Positions 1-11,879 of a stretch of 64,000 nucleotides of DNA are shown here, piece by piece. A program made the position numbers and the translations under genes. Source of the DNA: Mesocentrotus franciscanus. Taxonomy: Eukaryota; Echinodermata; Echinoidea; Camarodonta; Strongylocentrotidae. The stretch is taken from positions 22,668,251 through 22,732,250 of the forward strand of contig CP137668.1 in the NCBI GenBank assembly GCA_037976565.1, written 5' to 3'. Numbering within the stretch: position 1 is the stretch's first letter; each line of letters opens with the position of its first letter. The notes under the pieces were generated by a model. It was not told where the DNA came from. It searched no databases and saw nothing but the letters and a program-made list of their open reading frames with translations.

Positions 1-82
1 AAACTTTTTTTTTTTAAAAAGGGTGTTTTTACCTGTTTTTTTTCTAGGGGCGGGGGCCCCCCGGCCCCTGGATCCGCCACTG
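1..82 (+). mobile_element. End fragment of CTGGATCCGCCACTG repeat
   Basis: The window opens inside a dispersed repeat with a T-run, a stretch reading gggtgtttttacctg, a G/C-rich run and the terminus ctggatccgccactg. The same terminus occurs near 24,130-24,147 and in reverse near 54,006 and 62,020. No coding potential is seen. It is a non-autonomous interspersed repeat of unknown class. Confidence 0.7.
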
Positions 83-2035
83 ATTGGAAGACTGTATTCA
101 AATTTTTCTTCGCGATCAATATGATTTAGTTTTTACCCGGCACTTCCTGGAGTACTAAATAGACAAAAAAAAGCTTATTCCAATTTAAGCCATTACCATA
201 GGCATTGCCATTACTGTGTAATATGATGGTCGCCGTCGCCCATTTCAAAACATTCTGAAGGAAAGATCCACCCTTTCCCATCAGGAAATGTTTAAAATGT
301 ATCCAAGGATATTATTTACAATACATCCGTGTCTACCTGCATAATAAATTGAAGAGCTCACGATTTCTAAATTCCGATTTATCGACGGCTAGCCTTCATA
401 CTTTCTATATTTAGAACTTGTTTGTGGGTGACCCATGATTATACGAAACACTTTCCTGCACACTAACATGAGTAGCATCAGCAGGCATTGACATAAAATC
501 ACGTTCATGTAACTTTCACTGTATATACAGTACTGTTCGTCGACATAAACAATAAAAGACCTAGATCAAAGTTCAATATCATTCTTGCTATAATCTCAAA
601 CCCCTAATCTCCTTGCTAGAAATTTTAAAAAGGATAGTCGATAAATCGCATGATTACGATAATTTGCTGTGGCAATGTGCACTCCAACTTCCATAACAAA
701 CTTGCAAAACGCGGGAAATGTGTGTGTGCCACTGATAATGACGGAAAAGGAAGCCAAAAATTTGTGGCCTAGTGACAGTGATGTTTCTTGGGCAGTGGGC
801 TAATTATGCCAAGAGCAAGGCCAACTTAACCTGTCTGGAAAAAAACGGTCTGTCCAGATTTATGATCCAGAGTTTGTGATGGTTTGTCTCAGGGACTTGT
901 GTTTAACAAGTGTTTCGTCTCAGTACTCTCAATCATGGTCTACTCTAAATCTATAGGTACTATGTCCCATTTGCAGGCAAAAAAAATGAAAAGGTTAAAT
1001 TCCAACGGCATTTGAAAGACAATACTAATTTAGAACTTCCCTAAAAAATAGGGGACTTGAAAATGTCTTTAAGTGGAAAAATAACGACTATTAGTTGTCG
1101 AATCGACTTAGGAGCTATAGAGCCAGTAAGTAATAGTCTGATTTTTCAGACCATTGTACCGAATGGTTGTACGTTTTATGCTGCGCAAAGATTCAATCAG
1201 TTTAATTTTGGCCATTACAAGAAGTGGGTTATTGATGTAGACAAATGCTCATGTACCCTTTACAGCTCATTTTATGTATGTTATTACCAAAGATGAAAAA
1301 TAGCCAGTCAGTCACTCAATAGTGTCTGACAGTGAAGTCTAGCAAGTAAACGGGTTTCCTTGCATAATTTGAATATTAGGACACTGCTAACGTTTAAATT
1401 TCACAGATACGACATATATGACATATTCATAATTCCTGCAAAGTTCTACAGAATTTGATGTTGGCTGCAAAAGGGATATAGTATCTTTAAGTTAAAATAT
1501 TAATATCAATACAGAGGTTTTCGAATTAAAGTACAATTATTCTTTAGTAATTACCATGTTTCTTGTAGGACAATAACTTTATCGAACTCGTCCACTTGTT
1601 TCGGGGCTTTTTCTTCTTTTGTTTTCTGCTAAAATTTGTTTATTATCAGATTTCTTTACTCTACTGCAAGTAACCATCAGCTATCGATTTTTTTTTAAAT
1701 ACCATTTTTTCACATTTTCTACTCTTCCGTCTTTCTCTCTCTTTCTATCTATCTCTTTATCTCTCATCTTGAATATTCTTCTACTGACATTTACGTTTTC
1801 ATCCTATCTTGTATTTCCCTTCACATTTCGTAACAGCTCCATGAAGTGGACAATATTATAAATCTGAGGCTCCATGTGTTTATTGTAAAGTTTGGACATC
1901 CGTGGAGAGAAAACATTGGCAAGATTTCGTTCAAGTCTTCCGAACAATCAATGCTTTTTATTAGAGTGATAGTCAATGAATGAAAAGCCAAGGTAAACTA
2001 AATAAATGAATACATTCATTCATTGTAATGTTTAA
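83..2035. other. Unassigned intergenic DNA
   Basis: AT-rich sequence in which I see no gene, no convincing splice-flanked exon and no clear repeat. Short open frames near 1,057-1,296 and 1,619-1,861 have no recognisable motif and the second is a pyrimidine-rich low-complexity reading. Confidence 0.5.
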
Positions 2036-2200
2036 AAGAATTGAAAGAGAATCCAACCTTGATGACAAACTACTCTAAAAGAAAGCAGAACAATCAGAGA
2101 AGCATGCAGCTAAGCAGGTGAAAAATTGAATGAAATCGGACAAAGGGGACAGTTATCTGTCAATTCGTCATATTCCACGGAGAAAATTGCCAATTTGAGA
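2036..2200. mobile_element. Fragment of AAGCAGAA-type interspersed repeat
   Basis: The stretch with accttgatgacaaactactc, a run like gaaagcagaacaatcagaga and a later atgaaatcggacaaa matches the layout of the repeats at 3,058-3,495 and 58,660-59,060 (aagtccaccctgat, agcagaacaattagagg). It looks like a short MITE-type family; this copy is partial. Confidence 0.5.
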
Positions 2201-3055
2201 TTCGCAAAGCTGTTATGATCTCATATTTCAAATATTTATAACTTTCTTATTATTGGTCATATTCATTTCAAACTTTCGCCATTCTATTTTTCGGATGTTT
2301 CTGCTTTCATTCAGCTGAACTTATTACAAGGGTGGGATTGCCCTTTTAGGAACTGCACAATTTACGAAATCAGACTTTCGAAAATATAATTATCATGAAT
2401 AGACAAACACCATGTCAGGTGTGTGTTCATCAGCCCGAATTTGGCAAAATAGCCCGCTACTTTCTAATCCGGGGAATTATCCCGATCCGATGTTTGAAAA
2501 TGAGTCCTCATCAGCCCGATGTATACGAAAAACCGCACTAGCTCGAGCTTCATTATTATTCAGCGGCTTGAGTCCGATGTTGGCACATAATATATGCGCA
2601 CTTTAGAGATAAACACAGAAAACCGGAAATATTTACGTAAGTCGTGCTAATGAAGACAGATAGATAACTATTGACTGAAATTACACAGTTTACGAGATCG
2701 AATCATGGAAGATATAAAGACTATTTTTTATTGTCAGTGAATTCAATGAATTTACGTTTTTTACAAGCCTGAATATAGCGAAATGAAGGTTATTAGCAAC
2801 AATTTCTATTTGGGTATTTAAGAACGGACCACACGAAAACAAAATATGTTGAAAATCTAGATTCAAATTTCTAATTAATGTATAGTAGCTTTACGATCAT
2901 AACCATATAGAGCAATGACTAAGACAAAATGAAAAAAAAAATGGTCATTCATTTGTATGAAATCAGAATAGTAGTTCAAAAGTATATTTAGAGCTACATG
3001 TATAGGATGTACAAAAAGGTTGGTTATGTTAATCAAACCCATGTAAGTACACCCC
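2201..3055. other. Unassigned intergenic DNA
   Basis: No gene, RNA or defined repeat recognised. An open frame at 2,412-2,606 has no motif I know. Confidence 0.45.
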
Positions 3056-3057
3056 AT

Positions 3058-3495
3058 TAAAGGGGAAGTCCACCCTGATACTAAGTTGGTATTAATAGAA
3101 GCAGAACAATTAGAGGAACAGGTCTGTGGAAGTTTAAGCAAAATCCGATTAAAAGTATAAGAAAGCTATGAAATGTTGAAGTTGCGATCAATCAAATAAA
3201 AATTGACAACTCTGTGACGTACATGTATCTTGCGAGGTTCCCTCTCATACGCTCTGTACTAAAAAAAAAAATCAGAAATTTATATTTTCTTTAAAAATAA
3301 TGTTCAATCATACATTATCCTACATAAAATTACTGCAAATATATTTCTATACAACCCATGTATGAAACATGTCTTTTCCGTCATCAATTACTAAGAAAAT
3401 GAAAATGTATGACATTTCAGTACAGACCAAATAGGAGAGGAGCTCGCAAGATACATCACAGTGTTGCCAATTTGTGTGTGACATTACAACATTTA
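3058..3495. mobile_element. MITE-like fold-back repeat
   Basis: It starts with aggggaagtccaccctgata and carries an inverted pair: aattgacaactctgtgacgt with atgtatcttgcgag near 3,197-3,236, and ctcgcaagatacatcacagt with gttgccaatt near 3,441-3,472. A related copy lies at 58,660-59,060. No coding potential. The class is not certain, and the boundaries are approximate. Confidence 0.5.
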
Positions 3496-3806
3496 AATAC
3501 ATTGATTTTCATCGAAACCACTTTTTTTTTTAAAATACTTGCAATCTAAACAACAACTAAACATTATCACGAGTCACGACCACACTGGTATCATAGCTTT
3601 ATTTGGCCATACGTATATTGTCATCAATCACTAAATGCTCTCAGAGAAAAGCTTATTGCTACATGTGAATCTAGAGTAGTATATGGTACTACCACTCATC
3701 ATGCAAAGTACCAATTACCATACAAATAAATTATTAGTTAATTACAATCACATTTATATCAGACCATACGTCATACACTAGAATACAATGCAATTCACAA
3801 CCAATT

Positions 3807-4128
3807 CCTCAGTCACACCGCCAAACCGACTTCAGACCGACTCCAAACCCACCGATTCTTGGCCATATAGACAATAATGATAGACGTAATGTAATCTTTC
3901 GTTCGTTCTATTGTCGGTCTGTTGTCGGTCTTGTCGGTCTGTTGTCGGTCTGTTGTCGGTCTGTTGTCGGTCTGTTGTCGGTCTGTTGTCGGACTGTTGT
4001 TGTCGGTCTGTTGTCGGTCTGTTGTCGGTCTGTTGTCGGTCTGTTGTCGGTTTGTTGTCGGTCTGTTGTCGGTCTGTTGTCGGTCTGTTGTCGGTCTGTT
4101 GTCGGTCTTGTCGGTGTGACTAAGGTAT
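3807..4128. mobile_element. CAGTCACAC-type MITE with internal minisatellite
   Basis: The ends are inverted repeats: cctcagtcacaccg on the left and cggtgtgactaaggta on the right. Copies occur at 20,462-20,582, 20,597-20,718 and 21,613-22,290. The left part keeps the family interior (ccgattcttggcca), while the right half has been replaced by an 11-bp minisatellite. Non-coding. Confidence 0.65.
3911..4115. repeat. 11-bp minisatellite, about 18 copies
   Basis: The unit is tgttgtcggtc, repeated nearly perfectly with a few one-base variants and two shortened units. It is open in several frames on both strands, but every such frame is simply the translated repeat and is not a gene. It sits inside the right half of a CAGTCACAC MITE and resembles the family's own terminal gtcggt sequence. 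Confidence 0.95.
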
Positions 4129-4357
4129 CAGAGGACATGTAGTCATTTACGTTTCACGCATACAATACCTTTACTATTTTTCTATGTGATTAATATAATA
4201 TGTGTAGACTGTAGAGCCTTTCAAGCCCTGCCAGTTAGTAAAGCCCATTCATAACACATAACCCAATATCCCGTCACAGAAAGTGTGCTGATAGTACATC
4301 ACACGTATTATATCGACACTTATAACTTGGGTTATTGAATTGTGTACTGTCTAGCCA

Positions 4358-4775
4358 TATTAAAAGCAGGGTGTGGCCATATTGTGACGTCAAACCAAGT
4401 GGACGTTTTCTGAATTCCACGGTGGTGAGGGGCGAGCGGGAGTGGAAGGGGGGGGGGGGCGGGGGTGAAGAAGATGAAAAGTACAATAGTACATGTATAA
4501 ACAAGGGCGTGCCTGCGTCTTCCAAAAATGGCATCCTCTGAAAGTTTGGAAGAATTTAGATGATGAAGAGAATATTGATAATACGATCCTCTTTACACGT
4601 GACTACTTTGTCAATTTCTACATTTCTGATTGTTGTACATCTCAAACATAATCACTCATTTCCGAGGTTTCGTTTCTACTTTCACATGTGCATGTTCTGT
4701 ATTACGCTATTACGAGAGTAATAGCCATATTAAAAGCAGGGTGTGGCCATATTGTGACGTCAAACCAAGTGGACT
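4358..4775. repeat. Pair of ~49-bp direct repeats
   Basis: The block starting catattaaaagcagggtgtg and ending ccaagtggac occurs at about 4,358-4,406 and again at 4,726-4,774. Between them lie a G-run (4,448-4,461) and unassigned sequence. It indicates local duplication. Confidence 0.8.
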
Positions 4776-5036
4776 TATATCAATGGTTATTATTTACGTG
4801 ATTTATGCGATCACTGATAATGAACTACATTTTATTTTCCTCTTTTCCTTTCGTTCTGTGGGCGGATGCTTTGGTAGTCAAACCATATATTGTTGTATTA
4901 CGAGAGTACTTGACTTATATCAATGGTTATTATTTAAGTGATTTATGCGATCATTGATAATGAACTACATTTTATTTTCCTCTTTTCCTTTCGTTCTGTG
5001 GGCGGATGGTTTGGTAGTCAAACCATATATTGTTGT
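4772..5036. repeat. 140-bp period tandem duplication
   Basis: A 125-bp block (gacttatatcaatggttatt to atatattgttgt) at 4,772-4,896 is repeated at 4,912-5,036 with only a few substitutions. Near-identity implies a young duplication. Non-coding. Confidence 0.9.
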
Positions 5037-5236
5037 GCACTGGTCTGCAAAGCTATTTTCGAAGTTTTACTGGTAGTCTCTCTCTCAATGTAGGGTTGAT
5101 TCATTCATTTAATTTCCATTGATAAAAAACATGTCCTAACATGTATTGCAATCATCGTTATTTCATCATTGTTTATTTTACAAATGCATGTTACTACTTA
5201 CTAGTGCTTATAATTACATGCTACCATGTTAAAAAG

Positions 5237-5527
5237 TCATAGTAATAATAATAATAATATTCAATTCACATTATATAACGTCCCTATGCATGCGCTTCCA
5301 AAGAGCTTTGGAAATTATTACCCTAGCTTTAGCTCCGACAGCCGTTACCAGCGCACAGTGCATTTCAAAGAATAATCCTACCAGGTACCCCTCACCTGGG
5401 TATAGTGTGGCAAATGTAGATTAATGTCTTGCCAAAGGACATTAGTGCCGCGGCGGGACTCGAACCGCGGACCTTGTTGTGATCCACAGTCCGGTGACAT
5501 ATCCACTCGACCACGACACCTCTACGT
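5237..5527 (-). mobile_element. tRNA-derived SINE
   Basis: On the minus strand a tRNA-like head begins at about 5,522. It has an A box (tggtcgagtgga, 5,502-5,513) and a B box (ggttcgagtcccg, 5,454-5,466), which are internal Pol III promoter elements. A ~200-bp unrelated body follows, then an (ATT)n tail at 5,240-5,262. The anticodon stem does not pair well, so it is not a functional tRNA gene. A headless body fragment of the same family appears near 34,790-34,905. Confidence 0.8.
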
Positions 5528-5529
5528 CA

Positions 5530-5975
5530 CCCTCTTCTTTGCTTCATAATCATAGATGTTCATCATTATCTGGATGGTCTTATTATTTCATGCAACTTTG
5601 TCAATGTTTGTTTCTCTTATCAAAGACAAAGAAAGACATTGTGGAGTATTTTCAATAATGCATTTGATTCGCTACAACATATCTATCTCTTCTGGCGATT
5701 GCTCAAGGTAAAGATCTTAATTTGACCCCTTGTCTTAGAAATGTCATGTCATAAAATCACCAGCTGTCGCAAATAAATATCTCGCGAGAATATTGCTCGT
5801 TGAGGCCGTGCACGCAATATTGATGACGTTGGGTGTTTTTATATGAATAAAATAGAAAAATATAATTGCTGGTAATTACATGTATTATTGTAGGTCAATT
5901 TGGAATAATCTTTATTCACCCCCAAAGACCACACAGCATAATTACACGCTTTAAATGTCTTGACTCTTGAAGTAT
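5530..5975. other. Unassigned intergenic DNA
   Basis: No gene or defined repeat recognised in this AT-rich stretch. Confidence 0.4.
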
Positions 5976-5979
5976 TATC

Positions 5980-6416
5980 TTAAGCCCACCGCATGCACAC
6001 TATACAATCCGACTGCGATCCGATTTTAAAAGAAATGGCAATCGTATTTAGATATAGACATTTAACAAATACCATCTTCCGTCGTGAGGTTTGGAAGAAT
6101 GATATGAAAACACACCATCGAAATTCAGTGCATTGGGAAGCCTTCTAGATGAAGAAAATGACAAATCGGCTTCAAATCGTAGACAATCACACGACTGCTT
6201 TGACGTCACTGCGATTCGCAGCCGATTTGGGCTTTACGCCAATAACGAAGCTTGCAATCCTCAGAAACTGGGATTTTATTATCTACACAACTGTTCAGAA
6301 CCTCGATGGTTAAGATTCTACATGTTTGAATGTTTTTTATCGAGAGAAAATACCAAATTCTTCCCAAATAGGATCGTAGTCATGCAGAGCGTATAGACTA
6401 GTGTGCGACGGGCTTT
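5980..6416. mobile_element. MITE with imperfect terminal inverted repeats
   Basis: The left end taagcccaccgcatgcacac and the right end gtgtgcgacgggcttt are imperfect inverted repeats, and the inner sequence continues the symmetry (tatacaa versus gtataga). The interior contains short matched segments such as ccgatttgggct. The open frame at 6,133-6,396 lies inside it and is not a gene. Confidence 0.5.
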
Positions 6417-8797
6417 AGATTGGGCCATAATGCATGCCAGACATAATTATCAACATGAACCCTGCAATTAAAGAAGTATCTATTTTCATTCAAAGAAACA
6501 TATGACTTATTGAAGCAGAGGCATATATTTTGATAAGTCAAAATAAAAACAGAGATATTCAATAAAAGTACATGATATGGAAACATGATTGCTTGTCCCA
6601 GAGAAGGGTGTATAGTATACCTATCATTACAATAATCGTATTTGCACTCAGACTTCCAATGCTCGATATGCATGTGTGTTACTGCGTTCCAGAAATTTAC
6701 AACTTCCGCTGCTATTTATGACAAGTCATGACTGTAATTGACCTATCGGCTATACTATATAGAAGTAACTTATACTTGTAAGATTCCATTCCTTATTTGG
6801 CGCATGATTACCTCAAGCAATGTTAAAACTTACACACAGTAGCTCCTTACAGAGATATCATCGGTTTGAATAAATGATTTATGGACCTACTAAATTACGA
6901 TATAGTATTTCGATTTTGCTGACAATATAGGTCAAGCGATATGATTTTGAACAGGTAAATAAAAGGCGCTAAAATACACCAAGAAGCTTGGGATATACTT
7001 CGCCCCGTCTGCATTTTTTTGAAGGCGTATACAGTCATGTCTATAAGCAAGTTGTCTTTTACATGAGTGGTAGAGAGAGTGAGAGAGAGATTGGAAGAAT
7101 TATGATGACATGTATACATAACTCGCACAATATAACCATAAACCTACTACGTAAGTAGGTCCATGATATAACCAGGGAGTTGGGGTTGCCAACCGCTTAC
7201 TCGGCGTATTCAACATGAATAGAGGTTATTGGCAACACACGTGTAATAAGTGTGCAGCTCGCATGCCTGTAACGTATCGCATCATACATAGTGCAGGCGA
7301 ACAGGCTGGCATGATTGGAAAGAGTATGGGGAAATTGCATTACGGAGATGTTTATCTGCGTCTGCGTGCTATAGTACAAGAGCGTTAAATAATCACGTTA
7401 TACGCTGCTATATGAATATATGCTCTACTATGCCCTGGCATTATGATTCATATTGCATAATTACAAATACGAATCCATCTCGAATTTATGTTGCCCTACA
7501 CTCTCTATTATAAATTCATTCATGCCATGCATGCCTTCCGAATTACAAATTGCAACATTATTTTCTTCGGTGCTGAGCCAGCCTCTGATGCTGATACGTA
7601 CCATGGCGCTACCGTATCATAAATATTTCTGCACTTGGCAGCGCTCCAAATAAACATCCTAAGATAGCAGATTATTCGGGTAAGAATGCAAGAACGTCAA
7701 AATTGATATCATATTTTTAAGATACTGATATAATGAACTTACATTCTTGCGAGCCGAGAATTCCCCACGGCCGCCTGTATGTTGTCCGAAATAAATTCCT
7801 AGCGTGTATATTCCGTGCAATAGTTTCCAGGAGAGTGCGGGCAAATGCAATCTCACTCTGGAACCCTCGTACACTCTCAATTCATGTTCTGTGTCGATCG
7901 CGTGTGCTACCGTATAGCAATTCGCTCGCCAGTGACCTCCCCAGGCTCCCCCTCCTCTCCTTCTCCTTCGATACAAGTACAGACCACCATCGGGTGTATT
8001 CTCGTACTGATGTAGGTGCTGTGCAGGTGTATATACAGTGTATCAATAAAAGGCCTACAAAGAACTATGTGCAGATTTAAAAGACTTCCAGAGCTGGATC
8101 CTGAGTACAGACTCTTACTTGACAGAAAATTACAGATGAGGACGGCCTGGGGTAGTGAGTTCTACTAGCCTGTTGGCATCTGGAGAGAAACTCCTTTGGA
8201 GTATTATACTTGCGTCCGAGCATATAATTATGGCACTTGGAGTTTTGGGTCATGGCCTGGCTTTGCGAAGCCCGTATCCTTCGTCTCCATTTTATCTCTC
8301 CAAATTCTTCTATGGAGCCTTGATACTGAGACATCTGCAATTAAATATGATTCTTAAGTCTCATTTCTGTTTTGAGCAGTGAAATTATCTGATAACATCT
8401 GACTACCTATACGGCTATACCTCTGTCTCTCTGAACTTGACTCCCAGTTTTGTAATAAATATCCAATCTCTCAGTTATTCAATCGGATTGTGATCATGCT
8501 TATTTCAATGAATATACCATTATCGATCATCATTGACTGTCCTCGTGCCCCATGATAAGTTGGAGGAAAAGTCCCTCGATCATATAAATATAAATATAAA
8601 TATGTCTTACTCTGTACTACCCTTGTATAAATTTGATCACTGTAATATACCTTGTATTGGCTATTAACAGCAGTATCTCCTATATTCATACCTGTACCTG
8701 TATATTAAGCGTCTGTATACATAACCTTGCTTTTATGTTAAAAACGATGTTGTAATTCTATCATTGCAAAATTATGTTCTAACTGAGTATGTTAAAC
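6417..8797. other. Unassigned intergenic DNA
   Basis: I see no recognised gene. A locally GC-richer block at about 7,730-8,080 is open on both strands (115 and 105 codons), but neither product has a known motif and no splice context supports it. A short GA run lies at 7,073-7,092. Confidence 0.45.
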
Positions 8798-9191
8798 TTA
8801 AAGGTAAAGACCAGTTTTGGAAACGCATCTCCCCCCCCCCCTCTCAAAAATTGAAATGGAAGCTCTTATTACCAATCATGTGAAAGAATATGTTTTGACT
8901 ACGGTGATGATACAAATTTTGCCGGGAAACCGCCTACTAATTGATATATTTGGTAAATTAGTATATCTATCTGGACCGGATAGATATCGCGATCGCGTAT
9001 ATAGTCCCATATACATCTTTCTGTGTACAGTGCTTGTAACTTTACCATGACTGGGCCAAATTTCTTATAATTTTGAGAACCTTGTAGTACACACCAATAC
9101 TTTTATGCTAGATGATCAACCTTTTCTGATCGATTCCACAACGTTTCTTTCACAATGCAATCGCATGACCAGAACTGGTCTATACCTTTAA
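8798..9191. mobile_element. TTAA-bounded MITE, copy 1
   Basis: It is bounded by TTAA at 8,798-8,801 and 9,188-9,191. The inverted ends are ttaaaggtaaagaccagttt and accagaactggtctatacct followed by ttaa. The interior matches the element at 44,985-45,377 over ~200 bp (tagtcccatatacatctttc and onward). TTAA target duplication is typical of piggyBac-type transposition; the family assignment is inference. Confidence 0.75.
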
Positions 9192-9474
9192 ACTTATGTG
9201 TATTTTGCTTTCTTTCTTGAATTACTTGATAGACGTATAGGCCTATGCCCACAAGTAAATACATTTTTCTCACAACTGCGCCAGGGGTGTCAATTTTGAC
9301 AGACATGGCGCATTACAAAATGGTCACTATTATTAATAATAATACTGCCCTCATTTTTGGTATATAGGCCTATGTCATATCGAATTTTCTTCCAAACTCG
9401 ACATCTAAATTATTTTCAAAAAGGCAAATTGCCTTCGTCCCAGATCTCATGTAAGCTGTTAATTGGATTTAGGA

Positions 9475-9480
<6 letters not shown>

Positions 9481-9521
<41 letters not shown>
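9481..9521. repeat. (AT)n microsatellite
   Basis: Uninterrupted alternating AT run of about 40 bp. Confidence 0.97.
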
Positions 9522-9526
<5 letters not shown>

Positions 9527-9554
9527 TAGGATATATTTTTGTATATTATTTTTG

Positions 9555-9850
9555 TTACAGTCACGACGTGTTCCTCACTACACAATATATATTTAATATT
9601 ATAACAATCATCTTGGACCCCATGGTCATGGAAGAACAGTCTTGTCTCTATGGCTTGACTGAACTGGGTGTCCTTCCGACTTCATTATTGTCTTCTTCTT
9701 TTTTCTCTAATTGTATATTATGTTTGTTTTTTAAATGTCTATTTTATATTATGTTGTAAATGTTCTGTATATATATCATGTTTTTATTGTGAATTCGGAG
9801 AATAAATAAATCAAATCAAATAAATCAAAATAATCAAATCATCAAATAGA
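9555..9850 (+). mobile_element. Probable non-LTR retrotransposon 3' end
   Basis: A T-rich untranslated-like stretch ends in an aataaataaat signal and a degenerate repeating caaat/aaatc tail (9,803-9,848), as in many non-LTR elements. No reverse transcriptase peptide is visible, so a host 3' UTR is an alternative. Confidence 0.4.
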
Positions 9851-10700
9851 AGCTATAATAACATCTGTCCTATATTGTCCATTCCAGTGTGTTTTACTGA
9901 GTGAATCAGACACAATCAATTGACCTTTAGTGACATTCACAGTATTCTGCTTATAATAGTTAAAGAGAAAATGGACTTTTTGTAACTGTAACAGACATTA
10001 CACAAAACGGACAAGGATTTACCTGAAATGTGTGCGAATTGAAGTTTTCAATGAGTCTAATTTAGGTATTAAGTAGAGATTATACTAATACTCTTAAAAT
10101 AAATGCATATTGTAAAACTATTCGATTAAATATTTCTTCGTCAGAGCTAAAACAGTAGCGTAATGGATATGACGCTAATGTCCGCTTTTTTACATGTTAT
10201 ATATTAAACCCCTATAACTTGGCTTTAACATGTACAATTAAAAGCTTTTACCATTAATCCTTGTTCCCTTTATCACAATTTACTACACAAATCAAATCTG
10301 AACAGCTTGTGGTGTGAGATAATGAAACCAAAATATATTTAGAGCAAAATTGTAGGCATATTTTGCCCCCAACTTCAGTTTTTTGAAGACTCGGAAAAAT
10401 CGTGCTTCAAAGGACCTCAATTCTATTGATATACAGTACCACTAAAATCAAAGAGCTTGTTGAGCTCTTTTGGTTGATACAAAATTTTCATGATAGCTAA
10501 AACATTTGTGGAGATATCGACAATGTTATGATTTGTTAGCAAGTGATCACTTTCCGTGGAATTGCGGTTTACTTGTTGAGGCAAAATTGTTGATGATTTA
10601 CATTAATTCAATTTTGCTCGTCCTTCTACCAAGTAACTCCTTGCTTCTACATAGTTTACATATTCAATGAATACAATCGACGGTGTCTATCAGTGCAGGT
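9851..10700. other. Unassigned intergenic DNA
   Basis: AT-rich sequence with no recognised gene or clear repeat boundary. Confidence 0.45.
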
Positions 10701-10723
10701 TTTGGAGAAGAAGTTCGGAAATA

Positions 10724-10915
10724 GCTCCAGACAGAGAGAGCGAGATATATATAGAGAGAGAGAGGGGGGGGAGAGAGAGAAGGGGTGGGTTATAATTATG
10801 GGAAGAGAGAGATGGGAAGGGAGGACAAATATAATGAGGCAAGAGGGGGATGGAGAAGGAGCGAAAATCAAAATAGGGATAGAAATAAAGACATATATAC
10901 AGAGAGAGGATAGGA
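10724..10915. repeat. Purine-rich (GA)n low-complexity tract
   Basis: Long GA/GGA runs on the plus strand (CT on the minus strand). The open frames across it on both strands (Ser/Leu-rich or Arg/Glu-rich) are compositional artefacts. Confidence 0.9.
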
Positions 10916-10984
10916 GAAGGGGTTGGGGACGGATTAGTCCAGAATCTGGACGGTGTTATTTTATTTCGCGATCTCTCCCATCCC

Positions 10985-11088
10985 ATATACCTGCTGCAAG
11001 CCGAAGATGGCGTGAAAAACGAATCGATGGTTTGCCGTAACATTTCGGGGATCACGTAAAATCTTCGGTTTGCAGCAAGTAGGGTCAT
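10985..11088. repeat. Short inverted repeat
   Basis: cctgctgcaagccgaagatg near 10,990 and atcttcggtttgcagcaagt near 11,061 are inverted copies separated by ~50 bp. It may be a small MITE core. Confidence 0.5.
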
Positions 11089-11439
11089 GGGGTCATCAAG
11101 ACTGACAGTATAGAAAATATTGTTTCGTCTGTTAGTACGTTCTCCGAGGTCGGGTCAGGTTCGTGTGTGTACGCCAAGACCGTTAGAAAACAGAAAGCCG
11201 AACAAATCTTCAGTCTGCGCATGCGCTAAATCGCTGTTCTTGTTGATTTTCAGGACGGTCCTTGAGCGAAATAGCTAGGGTACGCGAAATAGCGTTCCGT
11301 CTGTAAATAGGACGGAGCACTATATCGTGTACATGGGAAATGACAGAATATGGGAATATAGATGGAGGTAATAGGAGAAAAAGAAAGAAATATATAAAAG
11401 ATGATAGGATAACACGAAGAATGACATAAGGAAAGATAG

Positions 11440-11507
11440 AAGGATAAATAACAACAACAACAACGTCAACAATAGTTATAATAATGATAATATTAATAAT
11501 AACAACA

Positions 11508-11543
<36 letters not shown>

Positions 11544-11560
11544 TTAATTATACATATTAA
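11440..11560. repeat. (AAC)n/(AAT)n microsatellite
   Basis: Compound trinucleotide run, first aac then aat units, with interruptions. Confidence 0.9.
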
Positions 11561-11879
11561 AGATAATAATGATTTTAAAAAATAATGGTAATATTTTTTT
11601 ATGAATTACCCAAAGCGCATGTACAGTATTATTACCTCGGTCATTGGATTTGTGGATAACAAAACAGAGAATAACATGAAGAAAATAGAAAGAGCAGACG
11701 TCAGAAGGATACAAACAAAGAATATCATAATGAAAGATATAAAGAAAAGATTAAAGAAGGAGGGGGAAAGGTATTACATATGGAATGAGAAGCCAAACGG
11801 AGAATCGTGAAAAGTGTCAAATGATTTCGCGCGCTGTCGTCATGGTTTACAAATGAACAGTTTTTTTTGGGGCTGGCAG

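Noticed and set aside
3908..4142. Several overlapping open frames of 65-76 codons on both strands
   Set aside because: They are translations of an 11-bp minisatellite, whose unit has no stop in several frames.
5450..5525. tRNA-like sequence on the minus strand
   Set aside because: The A and B boxes are good but the anticodon arm does not fold, and a SINE body with an (ATT)n tail follows. It is a SINE head, not a tRNA gene.
7659..8080. Overlapping 105- and 115-codon frames on opposite strands
   Set aside because: Neither has a recognisable motif, composition or splice context; the openness follows from locally higher GC.
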